Under the pieces are notes generated by a model. The model had not been told where the DNA came from. It saw only the letters and a list, made by a program, of their open reading frames with translations, and did no database searches. A program made the position numbers and the translations under genes. Shown piece after piece: positions 5,717 to 12,774 of a stretch of 14,214 nucleotides of DNA. Numbering within the stretch: position 1 is the first letter of the stretch; each line of letters starts with the position of its first letter. The stretch is from GJ-E10 sp035625725 (GTDB lineage: Bacteria; Pseudomonadota; Gammaproteobacteria; Burkholderiales; Burkholderiaceae_F): assembly GCA_035625725.1 (NCBI GenBank), contig DASPPB010000069.1:1-14214 (forward strand), in the 5' to 3' direction.

Positions 5717-5940
5717 ATAGTAACTTCCGGCGAAAACGGCCGAGGCCGCGTCCGGCCGGTGCAGGGGCACCGGTAGAGCGTGGCGGCGTGACCGGATAGC
5801 GTTGTTCGGGCCGCTCGATGCGCGCGGTCCGCCTCCCCGAACGGGACCAAGACTGACCGCAGCCGACGCGTGGCGCGGCCGGACGCCAAGGTGGCACCGG
5901 CTCGTCTCGGCCGAGGCGGCGGGATAAGTTGGGAAGAGCG
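5717..5940 (+). promoter_or_regulatory. Long structured 5' leader of rplN
   Basis: Three hairpins stand out. CCGGTGC 5756-5762 pairs with GCACCGG 5767-5773 around an AGGG tetraloop. GTTCGGG 5804-5810 pairs with CCCGAAC 5836-5842, enclosing CCGC 5811-5814 with GCGG 5824-5827. GCCGG 5878-5882 pairs with CCGGC 5897-5901, enclosing GCCA 5885-5888 with TGGC 5892-5895. I find no convincing gene in the stretch. GGGAAGAG at 5931-5938 is the rplN ribosome-binding site. In E. coli S8 controls the spc operon at the rplE start, not here, so a regulatory role is inference. Confidence 0.4.
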
Positions 5941-6309
5941 ATGATTCAAATGCAGACGATGCTCGACGTCGCCGACAACACCGGCGCCCGGGCGGTAATG
6001 TGTATCAAGGTGCTGGGCGGCTCCAAGCGTCGCTATGCCCATATCGGTGACGTGATCAAGGTCACGGTCAAGGACGCGGCGCCGCGCGGCCGGGTCAAGA
6101 AGGGCGAGGTCTATAGCGCGGTGGTGGTACGCACCGCGAGCGGTTTGCGCCGAGTCGACGGCTCGGCCATCAAATTCGATCGCAACGCGGCCGTATTGCT
6201 CAACAACAAGCTCGAGCCCATCGGCACGCGCATCTTCGGGCCGGTGACGCGCGAGTTGCGTACAGAGCGCTTCATGAAGATCGTGTCGCTCGCGCCCGAA
6301 GTGCTCTAG
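5941..6309 (+). CDS. rplN: 50S ribosomal protein L14
   Basis: L14 is a beta-barrel protein at the subunit interface that forms bridge B8 with the 30S subunit; in family members it is also the target of the silencing factor RsfS. The 122 residues from the ATG at 5941 match the E. coli length (123). The protein opens MIQMQTMLDVADNTGAR and holds VMCIKVLGGSKRRYA, PRGRVKKGEVYSAVVVRT and the ending GPVTRELRTERFMKIVSLA. It is the first gene of the spc cluster and probably the first translated gene after the 5675-5704 promoter. rplX follows after a 38-base spacer. Confidence 0.98.
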   Translation: MIQMQTMLDVADNTGARAVMCIKVLGGSKRRYAHIGDVIKVTVKDAAPRGRVKKGEVYSAVVVRTASGLRRVDGSAIKFDRNAAVLLNNKLEPIGTRIFGPVTRELRTERFMKIVSLAPEVL

Positions 6310-6347
6310 GCGCGTCAACTCTTGCAGGAAGGTTGGGAAGATTCCCG

Positions 6348-6668
6348 ATGCAAAGGATTCGCAAAGGCGACGAGGTGCTCGTAATCGCCGGCAAGGACCG
6401 GGGCAAGCGCGGCGTCGTGCTCGACCGGGTTGACGATCGCCATGTGCGCGTCGAGGGCGTAAACCAGGTCAAGAAGCACGTTCGGCCCAACCCGATGAAG
6501 GGCGTCACGGGCGGTATCTCCGAGAAGACGCTGCCAATCGACCAGTCCAATCTGATGCTCTACAACCCGGCCACCGGCAAGGGCGAGCGCGTCGGCTTCA
6601 AGGAGGTCGACGGCAAGAAAGTGCGCGTCTTCAAGAGCAGCGGCGCGCTGGTTGGCAGCCGCAGTTGA
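6348..6668 (+). CDS. rplX: 50S ribosomal protein L24
   Basis: L24 is one of two assembly-initiator proteins of the large subunit and binds the 5' end of 23S rRNA. I chose the ATG at 6348, preceded by GGGAAG at 6335-6340, over an in-frame TTG at 6333. This gives 106 residues (E. coli 104). The KOW motif fills residues 4-26 (KGDEVLVIAGKDRGKRGVV). It is followed by EGVNQVKKHVRPNPMKGVTG and a C-terminal VGFKEVDGKKVRVFKSSG. rplE follows after 20 bases. In E. coli the rplX-rplE junction carries the S8 operator; I could not recognise one here by eye. Confidence 0.97.
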   Translation: MQRIRKGDEVLVIAGKDRGKRGVVLDRVDDRHVRVEGVNQVKKHVRPNPMKGVTGGISEKTLPIDQSNLMLYNPATGKGERVGFKEVDGKKVRVFKSSGALVGSRS

Positions 6669-6688
6669 GGCCGGGAGACAAGGCGAAC

Positions 6689-7228
6689 ATGGCCCGTTTA
6701 CAACAACAGTATCGCGAGAAAATCGTCCCCGAGCTCATGAAGAAGTTCGGCTACGCCACTTCGATGCAGGTGCCGCGCATCACCAAGGTCACTCTGAATA
6801 TGGGGGTGGGTGAGGCCGTCAACGACAAGAAGAACATCGAAGCCGCGGTCGCCGACATGACGCGCATCGGCGGACAAAAGCCGGTTGTTACCAAGACGCG
6901 CAAGGCCATTGCCAACTTCAAGGTGCGGCAGGGCCTGCCAATCGGCTGCATGGTGACCCTGCGTGGCGAGCGCATGTACGAATTCCTGGACCGACTCATC
7001 AGCATCGCATTTCCGCGCGTACGCGACTTTCGCGGCGTTTCGGGCCGCGCGTTCGACGGTCGCGGAGGCTACAACATCGGTCTGAAGGAGCAGATCATCT
7101 TCCCCGAAATCGAATACGACAAAATCGACAAGCTGCGGGGCATGAACATCAGCATCACGACCACCGCAAAGTCGGACGAGGAAGCCAAGGCGCTCCTCAC
7201 GGCGTTTCGGTTCCCGTTCCGTAACTGA
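6689..7228 (+). CDS. rplE: 50S ribosomal protein L5
   Basis: L5 joins L18 and 5S rRNA in the central protuberance and touches S13 across the subunit interface. The ATG at 6689 gives exactly 179 residues, the E. coli length, and is preceded by a GGGAGA tract at 6673-6678. Conserved blocks are MQVPRITKVTLNMGVGEA near 25, GGQKPVVTKTRKAIANFKVR near 60, IGCMVTLRGERMYEFLDRL near 84 and FRGVSGRAFDGRGGYNIGLKEQ. It ends in TAFRFPFRN. It is followed 12 bases later by rpsN. Confidence 0.98.
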   Translation: MARLQQQYREKIVPELMKKFGYATSMQVPRITKVTLNMGVGEAVNDKKNIEAAVADMTRIGGQKPVVTKTRKAIANFKVRQGLPIGCMVTLRGERMYEFLDRLISIAFPRVRDFRGVSGRAFDGRGGYNIGLKEQIIFPEIEYDKIDKLRGMNISITTTAKSDEEAKALLTAFRFPFRN

Positions 7229-7240
7229 GCGAGGTGAACG

Positions 7241-7546
7241 TTGGCAAAGCTAGCCCTGAAGAATCGTGAAGCCAAGCGCGCGGCACTGGTAAAGAAATTC
7301 GCCAGCAAGCGCGCCGCCCTCAAGGCGACTTTCTCCGATCAGACTTTGTCGATGGAGGAACGGCTGCATGCGCAGCAACGCCTGCAGGCGCTGCCGCGCA
7401 ACGCCAACCCCACGCGTCTGCGCAATCGCTGCGCGATCACGGGGCGGCCGCGCGGCAATTTCCGCAAGTTCGGGCTCGGACGCAGCAAGATCCGCGAGGC
7501 GGCGATGCGCGGCGACATCCCTGGCCTGATCAAGGCGAGTTGGTAA
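7241..7546 (+). CDS. rpsN: 30S ribosomal protein S14, zinc-free long form, TTG start
   Basis: S14 assembles late in the 30S head beside S3 and S10. The 101 residues match the E. coli length and the long, zinc-independent type: only one cysteine (NRCAITGRPRG near 66) stands where the short zinc form has a CxxC pair. The end KIREAAMRGDIPGLIKASW is the family signature. Homology places the start at TTG 7241, so the first codons read MAKLALKNREAKR. GAGGTG at 7231-7236 is a suitable ribosome-binding site. A rare TTG start in such a highly expressed gene is unusual. Confidence 0.96.
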   Translation: MAKLALKNREAKRAALVKKFASKRAALKATFSDQTLSMEERLHAQQRLQALPRNANPTRLRNRCAITGRPRGNFRKFGLGRSKIREAAMRGDIPGLIKASW

Positions 7547-7560
7547 GGCGGAGTGCCCAG

Positions 7561-7974
7561 ATGAGCATGAGTGATCCGATCGCTGACATGCTGACGCGCA
7601 TACGCAATGCGCAGCGTGTGGAAAAAAGCGAAGTTGTGATGCCGTCGTCCAAGCTCAAAGTGGCCATCGCGCAGGTACTGCGTGACGAGGGCTACATCGA
7701 AGGCTTTCAGGTCGCTGCCGCCGGCTCGGATGGTGCGGCGCGCGGGCACACGGAGCTGCGCATCGGGCTGAAGTATTACGCCGGCCGTCCCGTGATTGAA
7801 CGCCTGGAGCGCGTCTCGCGGCCCGGGTTGCGCATCTATCGCGGCCGTAATCATCTGCCGCAGGTCATGAACGGCCTGGGCGTGGCGATCGTGTCGACGC
7901 CACGCGGTGTCATGACGGACCGCAAGGCGCGCAATCAAGGCGTGGGCGGCGAGATTCTTTGCTACGTTGCGTAA
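7561..7974 (+). CDS. rpsH: 30S ribosomal protein S8
   Basis: S8 binds helix 21 of 16S rRNA and nucleates the platform; in E. coli it also represses the spc operon. I chose the ATG at 7561, giving MSMSDPIADMLTRIRN, which mirrors the E. coli start; a second ATG at 7567 is possible. The 137 residues exceed E. coli (130) by a small Ala/Gly-rich insertion near residues 42-52. The RNA-binding C-terminal half, with SRPGLRIYRG, GLGVAIVSTPRGVMTDRKAR and GGEILCYVA, is intact. GGAG at 7550-7553 is the ribosome-binding site. Confidence 0.97.
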   Translation: MSMSDPIADMLTRIRNAQRVEKSEVVMPSSKLKVAIAQVLRDEGYIEGFQVAAAGSDGAARGHTELRIGLKYYAGRPVIERLERVSRPGLRIYRGRNHLPQVMNGLGVAIVSTPRGVMTDRKARNQGVGGEILCYVA

Positions 7975-7988
7975 GGCGGGCACGGAAC

Positions 7989-8522
7989 ATGTCACGAGTC
8001 GCACGCATACCGGTGACCCTGGTCAAGGGAGTCGATGCCCAGCTGGGTTCGGACCGGATCACCATCAAGGGACCGCACGGCACGCTGCAGCAGCCCCTGT
8101 CCGATCTGGTCAAGGTCACGATCGCCGAGGGCAAAATCCGTTTTGCCGCTGCCGACGACTCGCGTCAGGCCAACGCCATGAGCGGCACTTTACGCGCGCT
8201 TGTGGCGGGCATGGTCGAGGGTGTCACTAAGGGTTTTGAGCGCCGACTGAGCCTGGTGGGCGTGGGCTACCGCGCGCAGGCCCAGGGCGACAAGATCAGC
8301 ATGTCGCTGGGGTTTTCGCATGGCATCGAGCACCGCATGCCCGCCGGAGTCAAAGTCGAGACGCCCAGCCAGACGGAGATCGTCATCAAGGGTGCCGATA
8401 AGCAGCGCGTCGGACAGGTTGCCGCCGAGCTGCGCGCCTATCGGCCGCCCGAGCCCTACAAAGGCAAGGGCGTGCGTTATGCCGATGAAACAGTGGTCTT
8501 GAAAGAGACCAAGAAGAAGTGA
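7989..8522 (+). CDS. rplF: 50S ribosomal protein L6
   Basis: L6 lies near the sarcin-ricin loop and helps form the factor-binding region. The ATG at 7989 gives 177 residues, the same as E. coli, and opens MSRVARIPVTLVKGVD. The two related domains are visible. The second carries LVGVGYRAQAQGDKISMSLG near 90, then the conserved TQTEIVIKGADKQRVGQVA-type segment and RPPEPYKGKGVRYADE before the lysine-rich end. The ribosome-binding site is weak: CGGAA at 7983-7987 is very close to the ATG. The spacer from rpsH is 14 bases, so re-initiation or coupling is plausible. Confidence 0.97.
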   Translation: MSRVARIPVTLVKGVDAQLGSDRITIKGPHGTLQQPLSDLVKVTIAEGKIRFAAADDSRQANAMSGTLRALVAGMVEGVTKGFERRLSLVGVGYRAQAQGDKISMSLGFSHGIEHRMPAGVKVETPSQTEIVIKGADKQRVGQVAAELRAYRPPEPYKGKGVRYADETVVLKETKKK

Positions 8523-8541
8523 ACCTGTCCGGATTCATGCC

Positions 8542-8910
8542 ATGATCAACAAGAAGCAAGCGCGGCTTCGAAGAGCACGTGCCACGCGGGTGCGCATCGA
8601 ACACGATCGCGCGCATCGGCTCACGGTGCACCGCTCCAATCAGCACATCTATGCCGCGGTGGTCTCTCCGGAAGGCGATCGCGTGCTGGTGTCGGCATCC
8701 ACGCTCGAGCAAGAAGTGCGCAACGAGCTCTCGGGCGCGAAAGGGCGCGGGGGCAACGTGGCTGCGGCTCGAATTGTCGGTGCGCGCCTGGCGCGCAAGG
8801 CGGTGGCGGCCGGAATCGAGCACGTCGCGTTCGACCGCTCGGGTTTTCGTTATCACGGCCGGGTCAAGGCGCTTGCGGACGCAGCGCGCGAAGCCGGTCT
8901 GAAGCTCTAG
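8542..8910 (+). CDS. rplR: 50S ribosomal protein L18
   Basis: L18 binds 5S rRNA together with L5 and attaches it to 23S rRNA in the central protuberance. It has 122 residues (E. coli 117), opening MINKKQARLRRARATRVRI, the basic 5S-binding tail. The core has HRSNQHIYAAVVSPEGDRVL, then GARLARKAVAAGIEHVAFDR and the conserved YHGRVKALADAAREAGL. The ribosome-binding site is only GGA at 8531-8533. The 19-base gap from rplF is otherwise featureless. rpsE follows after 9 bases, with its ribosome-binding site overlapping the rplR stop. Confidence 0.98.
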   Translation: MINKKQARLRRARATRVRIEHDRAHRLTVHRSNQHIYAAVVSPEGDRVLVSASTLEQEVRNELSGAKGRGGNVAAARIVGARLARKAVAAGIEHVAFDRSGFRYHGRVKALADAAREAGLKL

Positions 8911-8919
8911 GAGTCCCAG

Positions 8920-9438
8920 ATGGCCAGAATCCAAGCCAAAAACCTCGGCGAGGCGCGCGATGACGGTATGCGCGAGAAGATGATCGCGGTCAACCGCGTC
9001 ACCAAGGTCGTGAAAGGCGGCCGAATCCTGGCTTTTGCCGCGCTTACGGTCGTGGGCGACGGCGACGGTCGCATCGGCATGGGCAAGGGCAAAGCGCGCG
9101 AGGTCCCGGTAGCAGTGCAAAAGGCGATGGAGCGTGCTCGCCGCGGCATGGGTCGCGTCCCGCTGCGCAACGGAACGGTGCAGCACGGCGTGGAGGCCAA
9201 GCACGGCGCGGCCAAGGTCATGCTTGCGCCGGCCGCGGAGGGTACCGGCATCATCGCCGGTGGTCCGCTGCGCGCCATTTTCGACGTAATGGGGGTGCGC
9301 AACGTGGTGGCGAAGTCGCACGGCTCGACCAATCCGTACAACATGGTGCGTGCCACGCTCAAGGCGCTCGAGCGCCTGCGAACTCCTGCCGAGATTGCGG
9401 CCAAGCGCGGCAAGACGGTCGAAGAAATTCTGGGCTGA
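8920..9438 (+). CDS. rpsE: 30S ribosomal protein S5
   Basis: S5 lies at the mRNA entry channel and affects decoding accuracy; spectinomycin-resistance and ram mutations map to it in E. coli. It has 172 residues (E. coli 167). The N-terminal double-strand RNA-binding-like domain carries VNRVTKVVKGGRILAF near 25-40 and GRIGMGKGKAREVPVAVQKA near 50-69, the loop that reaches the spectinomycin site. The C-terminal domain has APAAEGTGIIAGGPLRAIFD and GSTNPYNMVRATLKAL. I see no known resistance change. AGGAG at 8909-8913 is the ribosome-binding site and overlaps the end of rplR. Confidence 0.98.
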   Translation: MARIQAKNLGEARDDGMREKMIAVNRVTKVVKGGRILAFAALTVVGDGDGRIGMGKGKAREVPVAVQKAMERARRGMGRVPLRNGTVQHGVEAKHGAAKVMLAPAAEGTGIIAGGPLRAIFDVMGVRNVVAKSHGSTNPYNMVRATLKALERLRTPAEIAAKRGKTVEEILG

Positions 9439-9448
9439 GGAGACGGCT

Positions 9449-9667
9449 GTGACGAAAGCGGCGGGCAAGACGGCAGCCCAAGGCGCGGCGGGGAGAAAGA
9501 CGCTGCGTGTGACGCTCATCAAGAGTGTCGCGGGGACCAAGGCGGGACACCGTGCGACGGTGCTGGGTCTGGGTCTGAAGCGGCTGCATAGCACGCGCGT
9601 CTTGGAAGACACGCCCGCCGTGCGCGGCATGATCAACAAGGTCGCCTACCTGGTTCGGGTCGGCTAA
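9449..9667 (+). CDS. rpmD: 50S ribosomal protein L30 with N-terminal extension
   Basis: L30 is a small surface protein of the large subunit. With the GTG at 9449 the protein has 72 residues against 59 in E. coli. The extra 12-14 residues (TKAAGKTAAQGAAGRK) are Ala/Gly/Lys-rich and precede TLRVTLIKSVAGTKAGHRAT. The core GLGLKRLHSTRVLEDTPAVR and GMINKVAYLVRVG is typical. GAGGAGA at 9437-9443 overlaps the rpsE stop and fits the GTG. A second tract, GGGGAGA at 9490-9496, precedes an in-frame CTG at 9503, so a shorter form starting inside is conceivable. I prefer the GTG. Confidence 0.93.
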   Translation: MTKAAGKTAAQGAAGRKTLRVTLIKSVAGTKAGHRATVLGLGLKRLHSTRVLEDTPAVRGMINKVAYLVRVG

Positions 9668-9686
9668 GCAACAACGGGGGTAGGCA

Positions 9687-10121
9687 ATGCGACTGCATGC
9701 AATCAAGGCCGCGCCGGGATCGCGCAGGGTGCGCCAGCGCGTCGGCCGGGGTATCGGCAGCGGTTGGGGCAAGACCGCAGGCCGCGGCCACAAGGGACAG
9801 AGCTCGCGATCGGGTGGCTTTCACAAAGTCGGCTTCGAGGGCGGACAAATGCCGCTGCATCGGCGCCTACCCAAGCGAGGCTTTACGTCGCGCACGCGCC
9901 GCTTTGTGGCCACGGTGCGGCTGTCGGAAATTGCGCGACTCGAGGAGGAACTCATCGATTTGGCCGCGCTCAAGCGTGCCGGCATCGTCTCAGCGCTGGC
10001 GCAAGGCGCGCGCATCGTCAAGACGGGCGAGCTGGCGCGCCGGGTCGAGGTTCGCGGTGTGGGCGTGAGCGCAGGGGCACGCGCCGCGATCGAGGCGGCG
10101 GGCGGCTCCGTGCAGGAGTGA
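9687..10121 (+). CDS. rplO: 50S ribosomal protein L15
   Basis: L15 is a late-assembly protein with a long N-terminal extension buried in 23S rRNA. It has 144 residues, equal to E. coli. The Gly/Arg-rich extension GRGIGSGWGKTAGRGHKGQ lies near residues 20-38, and GFEGGQMPLHRRLPKRGF near 49-66 is the family signature. The C-terminal half has IVKTGELARRVEVRGVGVS and ends GGSVQE. The start differs slightly from E. coli (MRLHAIKAAPGSRRVRQRVG). GGGGG at 9676-9680 precedes it. secY follows after 25 bases. Confidence 0.98.
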   Translation: MRLHAIKAAPGSRRVRQRVGRGIGSGWGKTAGRGHKGQSSRSGGFHKVGFEGGQMPLHRRLPKRGFTSRTRRFVATVRLSEIARLEEELIDLAALKRAGIVSALAQGARIVKTGELARRVEVRGVGVSAGARAAIEAAGGSVQE

Positions 10122-10146
10122 AGAGGGCGTAGTCGGGGACAAGGAC

Positions 10147-11475
10147 GTGGCAACCCAACAGGGCAAACTCGCTGGCAGTGGAAAATACGCGGACCTGAAA
10201 CGTCGCGCGGTCTTTCTCGTGCTGGCCCTGATTGTCTATCGGCTGGGTACGCATATTCCGGTGCCGCTGATCGACCCGGATCAATTCCGCCAGGCGTTTC
10301 AGTCGCAACAAGGCGGGATCCTGGGGCTGCTCAATATGTTCTCGGGCGGGGCGCTGTCGCGTTTTTCGATCTTCTCGATCGGGATCATGCCGTACATCTC
10401 GGCCTCGATCATTATGCAGATGCTCACCTACGTGCTGCCGTCGCTGGAATCGCTGCGCAAGGAAGGCGAATCGGGGCGACGCAAGATCACGCAGTACACG
10501 CGTTACGCCACCGTGGGTTTGGCTGCCATCCAGTCCTACATGGCGATCGTGGCCATCGAGTCCGTGCCCAACCTGGTAATCGAACCCGGGCTGCTATTTC
10601 GCTTCATCGGCGTCGTTTCGCTGGTGACCGGCTGCATGTTTCTGATGTGGCTGGGCGAGCAGATCACGGAGCGCGGTTTGGGCAACGGCATCTCGATTGT
10701 CATTTTCTCCGGTATTGTGGCCGGGCTGCCGAGCGCACTGGGCCGCCTCTTTGAACTGGTGAGCAACGGCGCGCTGGGGTACTTGGCGTTTTTTACGATC
10801 GCCGCACTGATTGTGGGCGTCACCGGACTGGTTGTCTTTATCGAGCGCGGTCAACGCCGCATCGTGGTGAACTACTACAAGCGTCAGGTCGGCAACAAAG
10901 TCTTCGGAGGCCAAAGCTCCTATCTTCCTCTGAAGCTCAACATGTCCGGAGTGATTCCGCCGATTTTCGCCTCGTCGATCGTGCTGTTCCCGGCGACCGT
11001 CGCGGGCTGGTTCAGCAGCGGCGATGCCACGCGGTGGATCCGGGATCTGGCCACGGCGCTGCAACACGGACAGCCCCTGTACCTGATCTTGTACGCGTCG
11101 TTGATCGTGTTTTTCTGCTTCTTTTACACCGCGCTGGTCTTTAACAGCAAGGAACAGGCCGACAACCTCAAGAAAAGCGGCGCGACCGTGCCCGGCATAC
11201 GGCCCGGCGAGCAAACGGCGCGCCATATCGACAAGATTTTGCTGCGGCTCACGCTCGCCGGCGCAATCTACATCACGCTGGTGTGCATGGTTCCGGAGTT
11301 TCTCTACCTGCGGTGGAGCGTGCCGTTTTATTTCGGTGGCACCTCGCTGCTGATCGTGGTCGTCGTGACGATGGATTTCATGGCGCAGGTGCAGGCCTAC
11401 CTGATGACGCACCAGTACGAGTCGTTGCTCAAGAAGGCCAATTTCCGGGGTGGTGCGCCGGGGGTGACGCGGTAG
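10147..11475 (+). CDS. secY: SecY, pore subunit of the Sec protein translocase, GTG start
   Basis: SecY forms the channel that, with SecE and SecG, lets SecA or the ribosome move proteins across or into the inner membrane. The 442 residues (E. coli 443) contain ten hydrophobic segments near 20-38, 76-98, 117-137, 150-170, 181-197, 212-232, 268-288, 312-332, 366-386 and 394-414. The plug region is near 57-75 (GGILGLLNMFSGGAL). Cytoplasmic loops with GQRRIVVNYYKRQVG and VPGIRPGEQTARHIDK hold the conserved arginines used for SecA and ribosome contact. The end DFMAQVQAYLM is typical. The start is GTG, with GGGGA at 10135-10139 seven bases upstream. Confidence 0.98.
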   Translation: MATQQGKLAGSGKYADLKRRAVFLVLALIVYRLGTHIPVPLIDPDQFRQAFQSQQGGILGLLNMFSGGALSRFSIFSIGIMPYISASIIMQMLTYVLPSLESLRKEGESGRRKITQYTRYATVGLAAIQSYMAIVAIESVPNLVIEPGLLFRFIGVVSLVTGCMFLMWLGEQITERGLGNGISIVIFSGIVAGLPSALGRLFELVSNGALGYLAFFTIAALIVGVTGLVVFIERGQRRIVVNYYKRQVGNKVFGGQSSYLPLKLNMSGVIPPIFASSIVLFPATVAGWFSSGDATRWIRDLATALQHGQPLYLILYASLIVFFCFFYTALVFNSKEQADNLKKSGATVPGIRPGEQTARHIDKILLRLTLAGAIYITLVCMVPEFLYLRWSVPFYFGGTSLLIVVVVTMDFMAQVQAYLMTHQYESLLKKANFRGGAPGVTR

Positions 11476-11477
11476 CG

Positions 11478-11696
11478 ATGGCGCGCGACGACGTCATTCA
11501 GATGCAAGGGGAGATTTTGGAAAACCTCCCCAATGCGACATTCCGGGTAAAGCTCGAAAACGGCCATGTCGTTTTGGGGCACATATCGGGCAAGATGCGG
11601 ATGCACTACATCCGGATCTTGCCGGGTGACAAGGTGACGGTGGAACTGACGCCGTATGACCTGACGCGCGCGCGGATCGTTTTTCGCGCCAAGTAA
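11478..11696 (+). CDS. infA: Translation initiation factor IF-1
   Basis: IF-1 is an OB-fold (S1-type) protein that blocks the A site during initiation and assists IF-2 and IF-3. It has 72 residues, as in E. coli. It opens MARDDVIQMQGEILENLPNA and carries FRVKLENGHVVLGHISGKMR and IRILPGDKVTVELTPYDL. The start is two bases after the secY stop and lacks a clear ribosome-binding site, so translation probably depends on coupling with secY. infA is not in this place in E. coli; its position between secY and rpmJ fits betaproteobacteria. Some betaproteobacteria carry a second infA elsewhere, which I cannot check. Confidence 0.97.
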   Translation: MARDDVIQMQGEILENLPNATFRVKLENGHVVLGHISGKMRMHYIRILPGDKVTVELTPYDLTRARIVFRAK

Positions 11697-11736
11697 GAGG
11701 AACACTCGCGTGCGCAGGCACGCTGGGAGCAAGACG

Positions 11737-11850
11737 ATGAAAGTGATGGCTTCGGTAAAGAAGATGTGTCGCAACTGCAAGGTGATCCGGCGCAAGCGCG
11801 TGGTGCGGGTGATCTGCACCGATCCGCGCCACAAGCAACGCCAGGGCTGA
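11737..11850 (+). CDS. rpmJ: 50S ribosomal protein L36, zinc-binding form
   Basis: L36 is the smallest large-subunit protein and organises 23S rRNA near the L7/L12 stalk base. This 37-codon gene runs from ATG 11737 to TGA 11848-11850. It opens MKVMASVKKMCRNCKVIRRK. Cys11, Cys14, Cys27 and His32 form the zinc ribbon (CxxC-x12-C-x4-H), so this is the zinc-binding type. GGGAG at 11725-11729 is the ribosome-binding site with 7-base spacing. A 40-base spacer separates it from infA and 37 bases from rpsM. Confidence 0.97.
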   Translation: MKVMASVKKMCRNCKVIRRKRVVRVICTDPRHKQRQG

Positions 11851-11887
11851 GCCCCGATCGACCGCAACCCGACGGAGAACCCTTTCA

Positions 11888-12259
11888 ATGGCACGCATAG
11901 CCGGTATCAACATTCCCCCGCATCAGCACGCGGAACTCGGACTCACGGCGATCTACGGGATCGGGCGCGCGCGCGCGCGGGCCATTCTTGACGCCGTCAA
12001 GGTTCCGCACGAGCGCAAGGTCAAGGAGCTCACGGACGCCGAGCTCGAGCGTATTCGCGAGGCCGTGAGCCGTTTCGCCGTGGAAGGCGACCTGCGGCGC
12101 GAAATCCAGCTCTCGATCAAGCGCCTCATTGACTTGGGGTGCTATCGGGGCGTGCGGCACCGGCGCGGCTTACCCGTGCGCGGCCAGCGCACCCGCACCA
12201 ATGCCCGCACGCGCAAGGGACCGCGCAAGGCCGGCGTGGCGCTCAAGAAGGGCGTCTGA
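11888..12259 (+). CDS. rpsM: 30S ribosomal protein S13
   Basis: S13 is a 30S head protein that contacts L5 and P-site tRNA. It has 123 residues (E. coli 118). It opens MARIAGINIPPHQHAELGLT and carries the helix-turn-helix region YGIGRARARAILDAV near 25-39. A second block is LIDLGCYRGVRHRRGLPVRG with the basic tail TRTNARTRKGPRKA. GGAG at 11874-11877 is the ribosome-binding site. Only 37 bases precede it, too little for the S4-binding alpha-operon leader pseudoknot known in E. coli at this point. The gene probably continues the spc transcript. Confidence 0.98.
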   Translation: MARIAGINIPPHQHAELGLTAIYGIGRARARAILDAVKVPHERKVKELTDAELERIREAVSRFAVEGDLRREIQLSIKRLIDLGCYRGVRHRRGLPVRGQRTRTNARTRKGPRKAGVALKKGV

Positions 12260-12335
12260 TCGGCGCGCACGGCAGGCCGGTTCGCCTTGGGCGCGCGGCG
12301 CAACACTTACACGACTGACTACGAGGCAATTTCGC

Positions 12336-12749
12336 ATGGCAACCAGAGCTCCAACCCCGCAGCAGGTAGCTTCCCAGCGGGCCCGCAAGAAGGTTAAGAA
12401 GAACGTCGCGGAGGGTGTCGCGCACATCCACGCCTCGTTCAACAACACGATCATCACGATCACGGACCGGCAGGGCAACACGCTGTCCTGGGCTACCAGC
12501 GGAGGGGCGGGCTTCAAGGGCTCGCGCAAATCCACGCCGTTTGCGGCCCAGGTTGCGGCCGAGGCTGCCGGGCGCGCCGCGCTCGAGTGCGGCGTGAAAA
12601 ATCTCGAGGTGCGGATCAAGGGTCCCGGACCGGGCCGGGAGTCCTCGGTGCGGGCGCTTAACGCCTGCGGCTTTCGCATCGCTTCGATCCAGGACATCAC
12701 GCCGGTGCCGCACAACGGCTGCCGTGCGCCGAAGCGCCGCCGTGTCTGA
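12336..12749 (+). CDS. rpsK: 30S ribosomal protein S11
   Basis: S11 forms the platform of the 30S subunit with S7 and contacts E-site mRNA. Starting at ATG 12336 it has 137 residues (E. coli 129); the extra 8 are N-terminal (MATRAPTPQQVASQRARKK). The family core AHIHASFNNTIITITDRQGN, GFKGSRKSTPFAAQVAAE and KGPGPGRESSVRAL is intact. Asn127 in PHNGCR corresponds to Asn119 of E. coli, which converts to isoaspartate. GAGG at 12323-12326 is the ribosome-binding site. The 76-base spacer from rpsM shows only weak GC dyads. Confidence 0.97.
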   Translation: MATRAPTPQQVASQRARKKVKKNVAEGVAHIHASFNNTIITITDRQGNTLSWATSGGAGFKGSRKSTPFAAQVAAEAAGRAALECGVKNLEVRIKGPGPGRESSVRALNACGFRIASIQDITPVPHNGCRAPKRRRV

Positions 12750-12774
12750 ACCGCACCGTCCGAAGGAGTACCCG

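Noticed and set aside
5819..5857. Short ORF of 12 codons in the rplN leader
   Set aside because: It has no ribosome-binding site, and its start lies inside the hairpin at 5804-5842.
12260..12335. Possible promoter or hairpin in the rpsM-rpsK spacer (GCGCGC arms at 12263-12268 and 12291-12296)
   Set aside because: The arms are self-complementary GC repeats and no -35/-10 pair has acceptable spacing; nothing distinguishes it from background.
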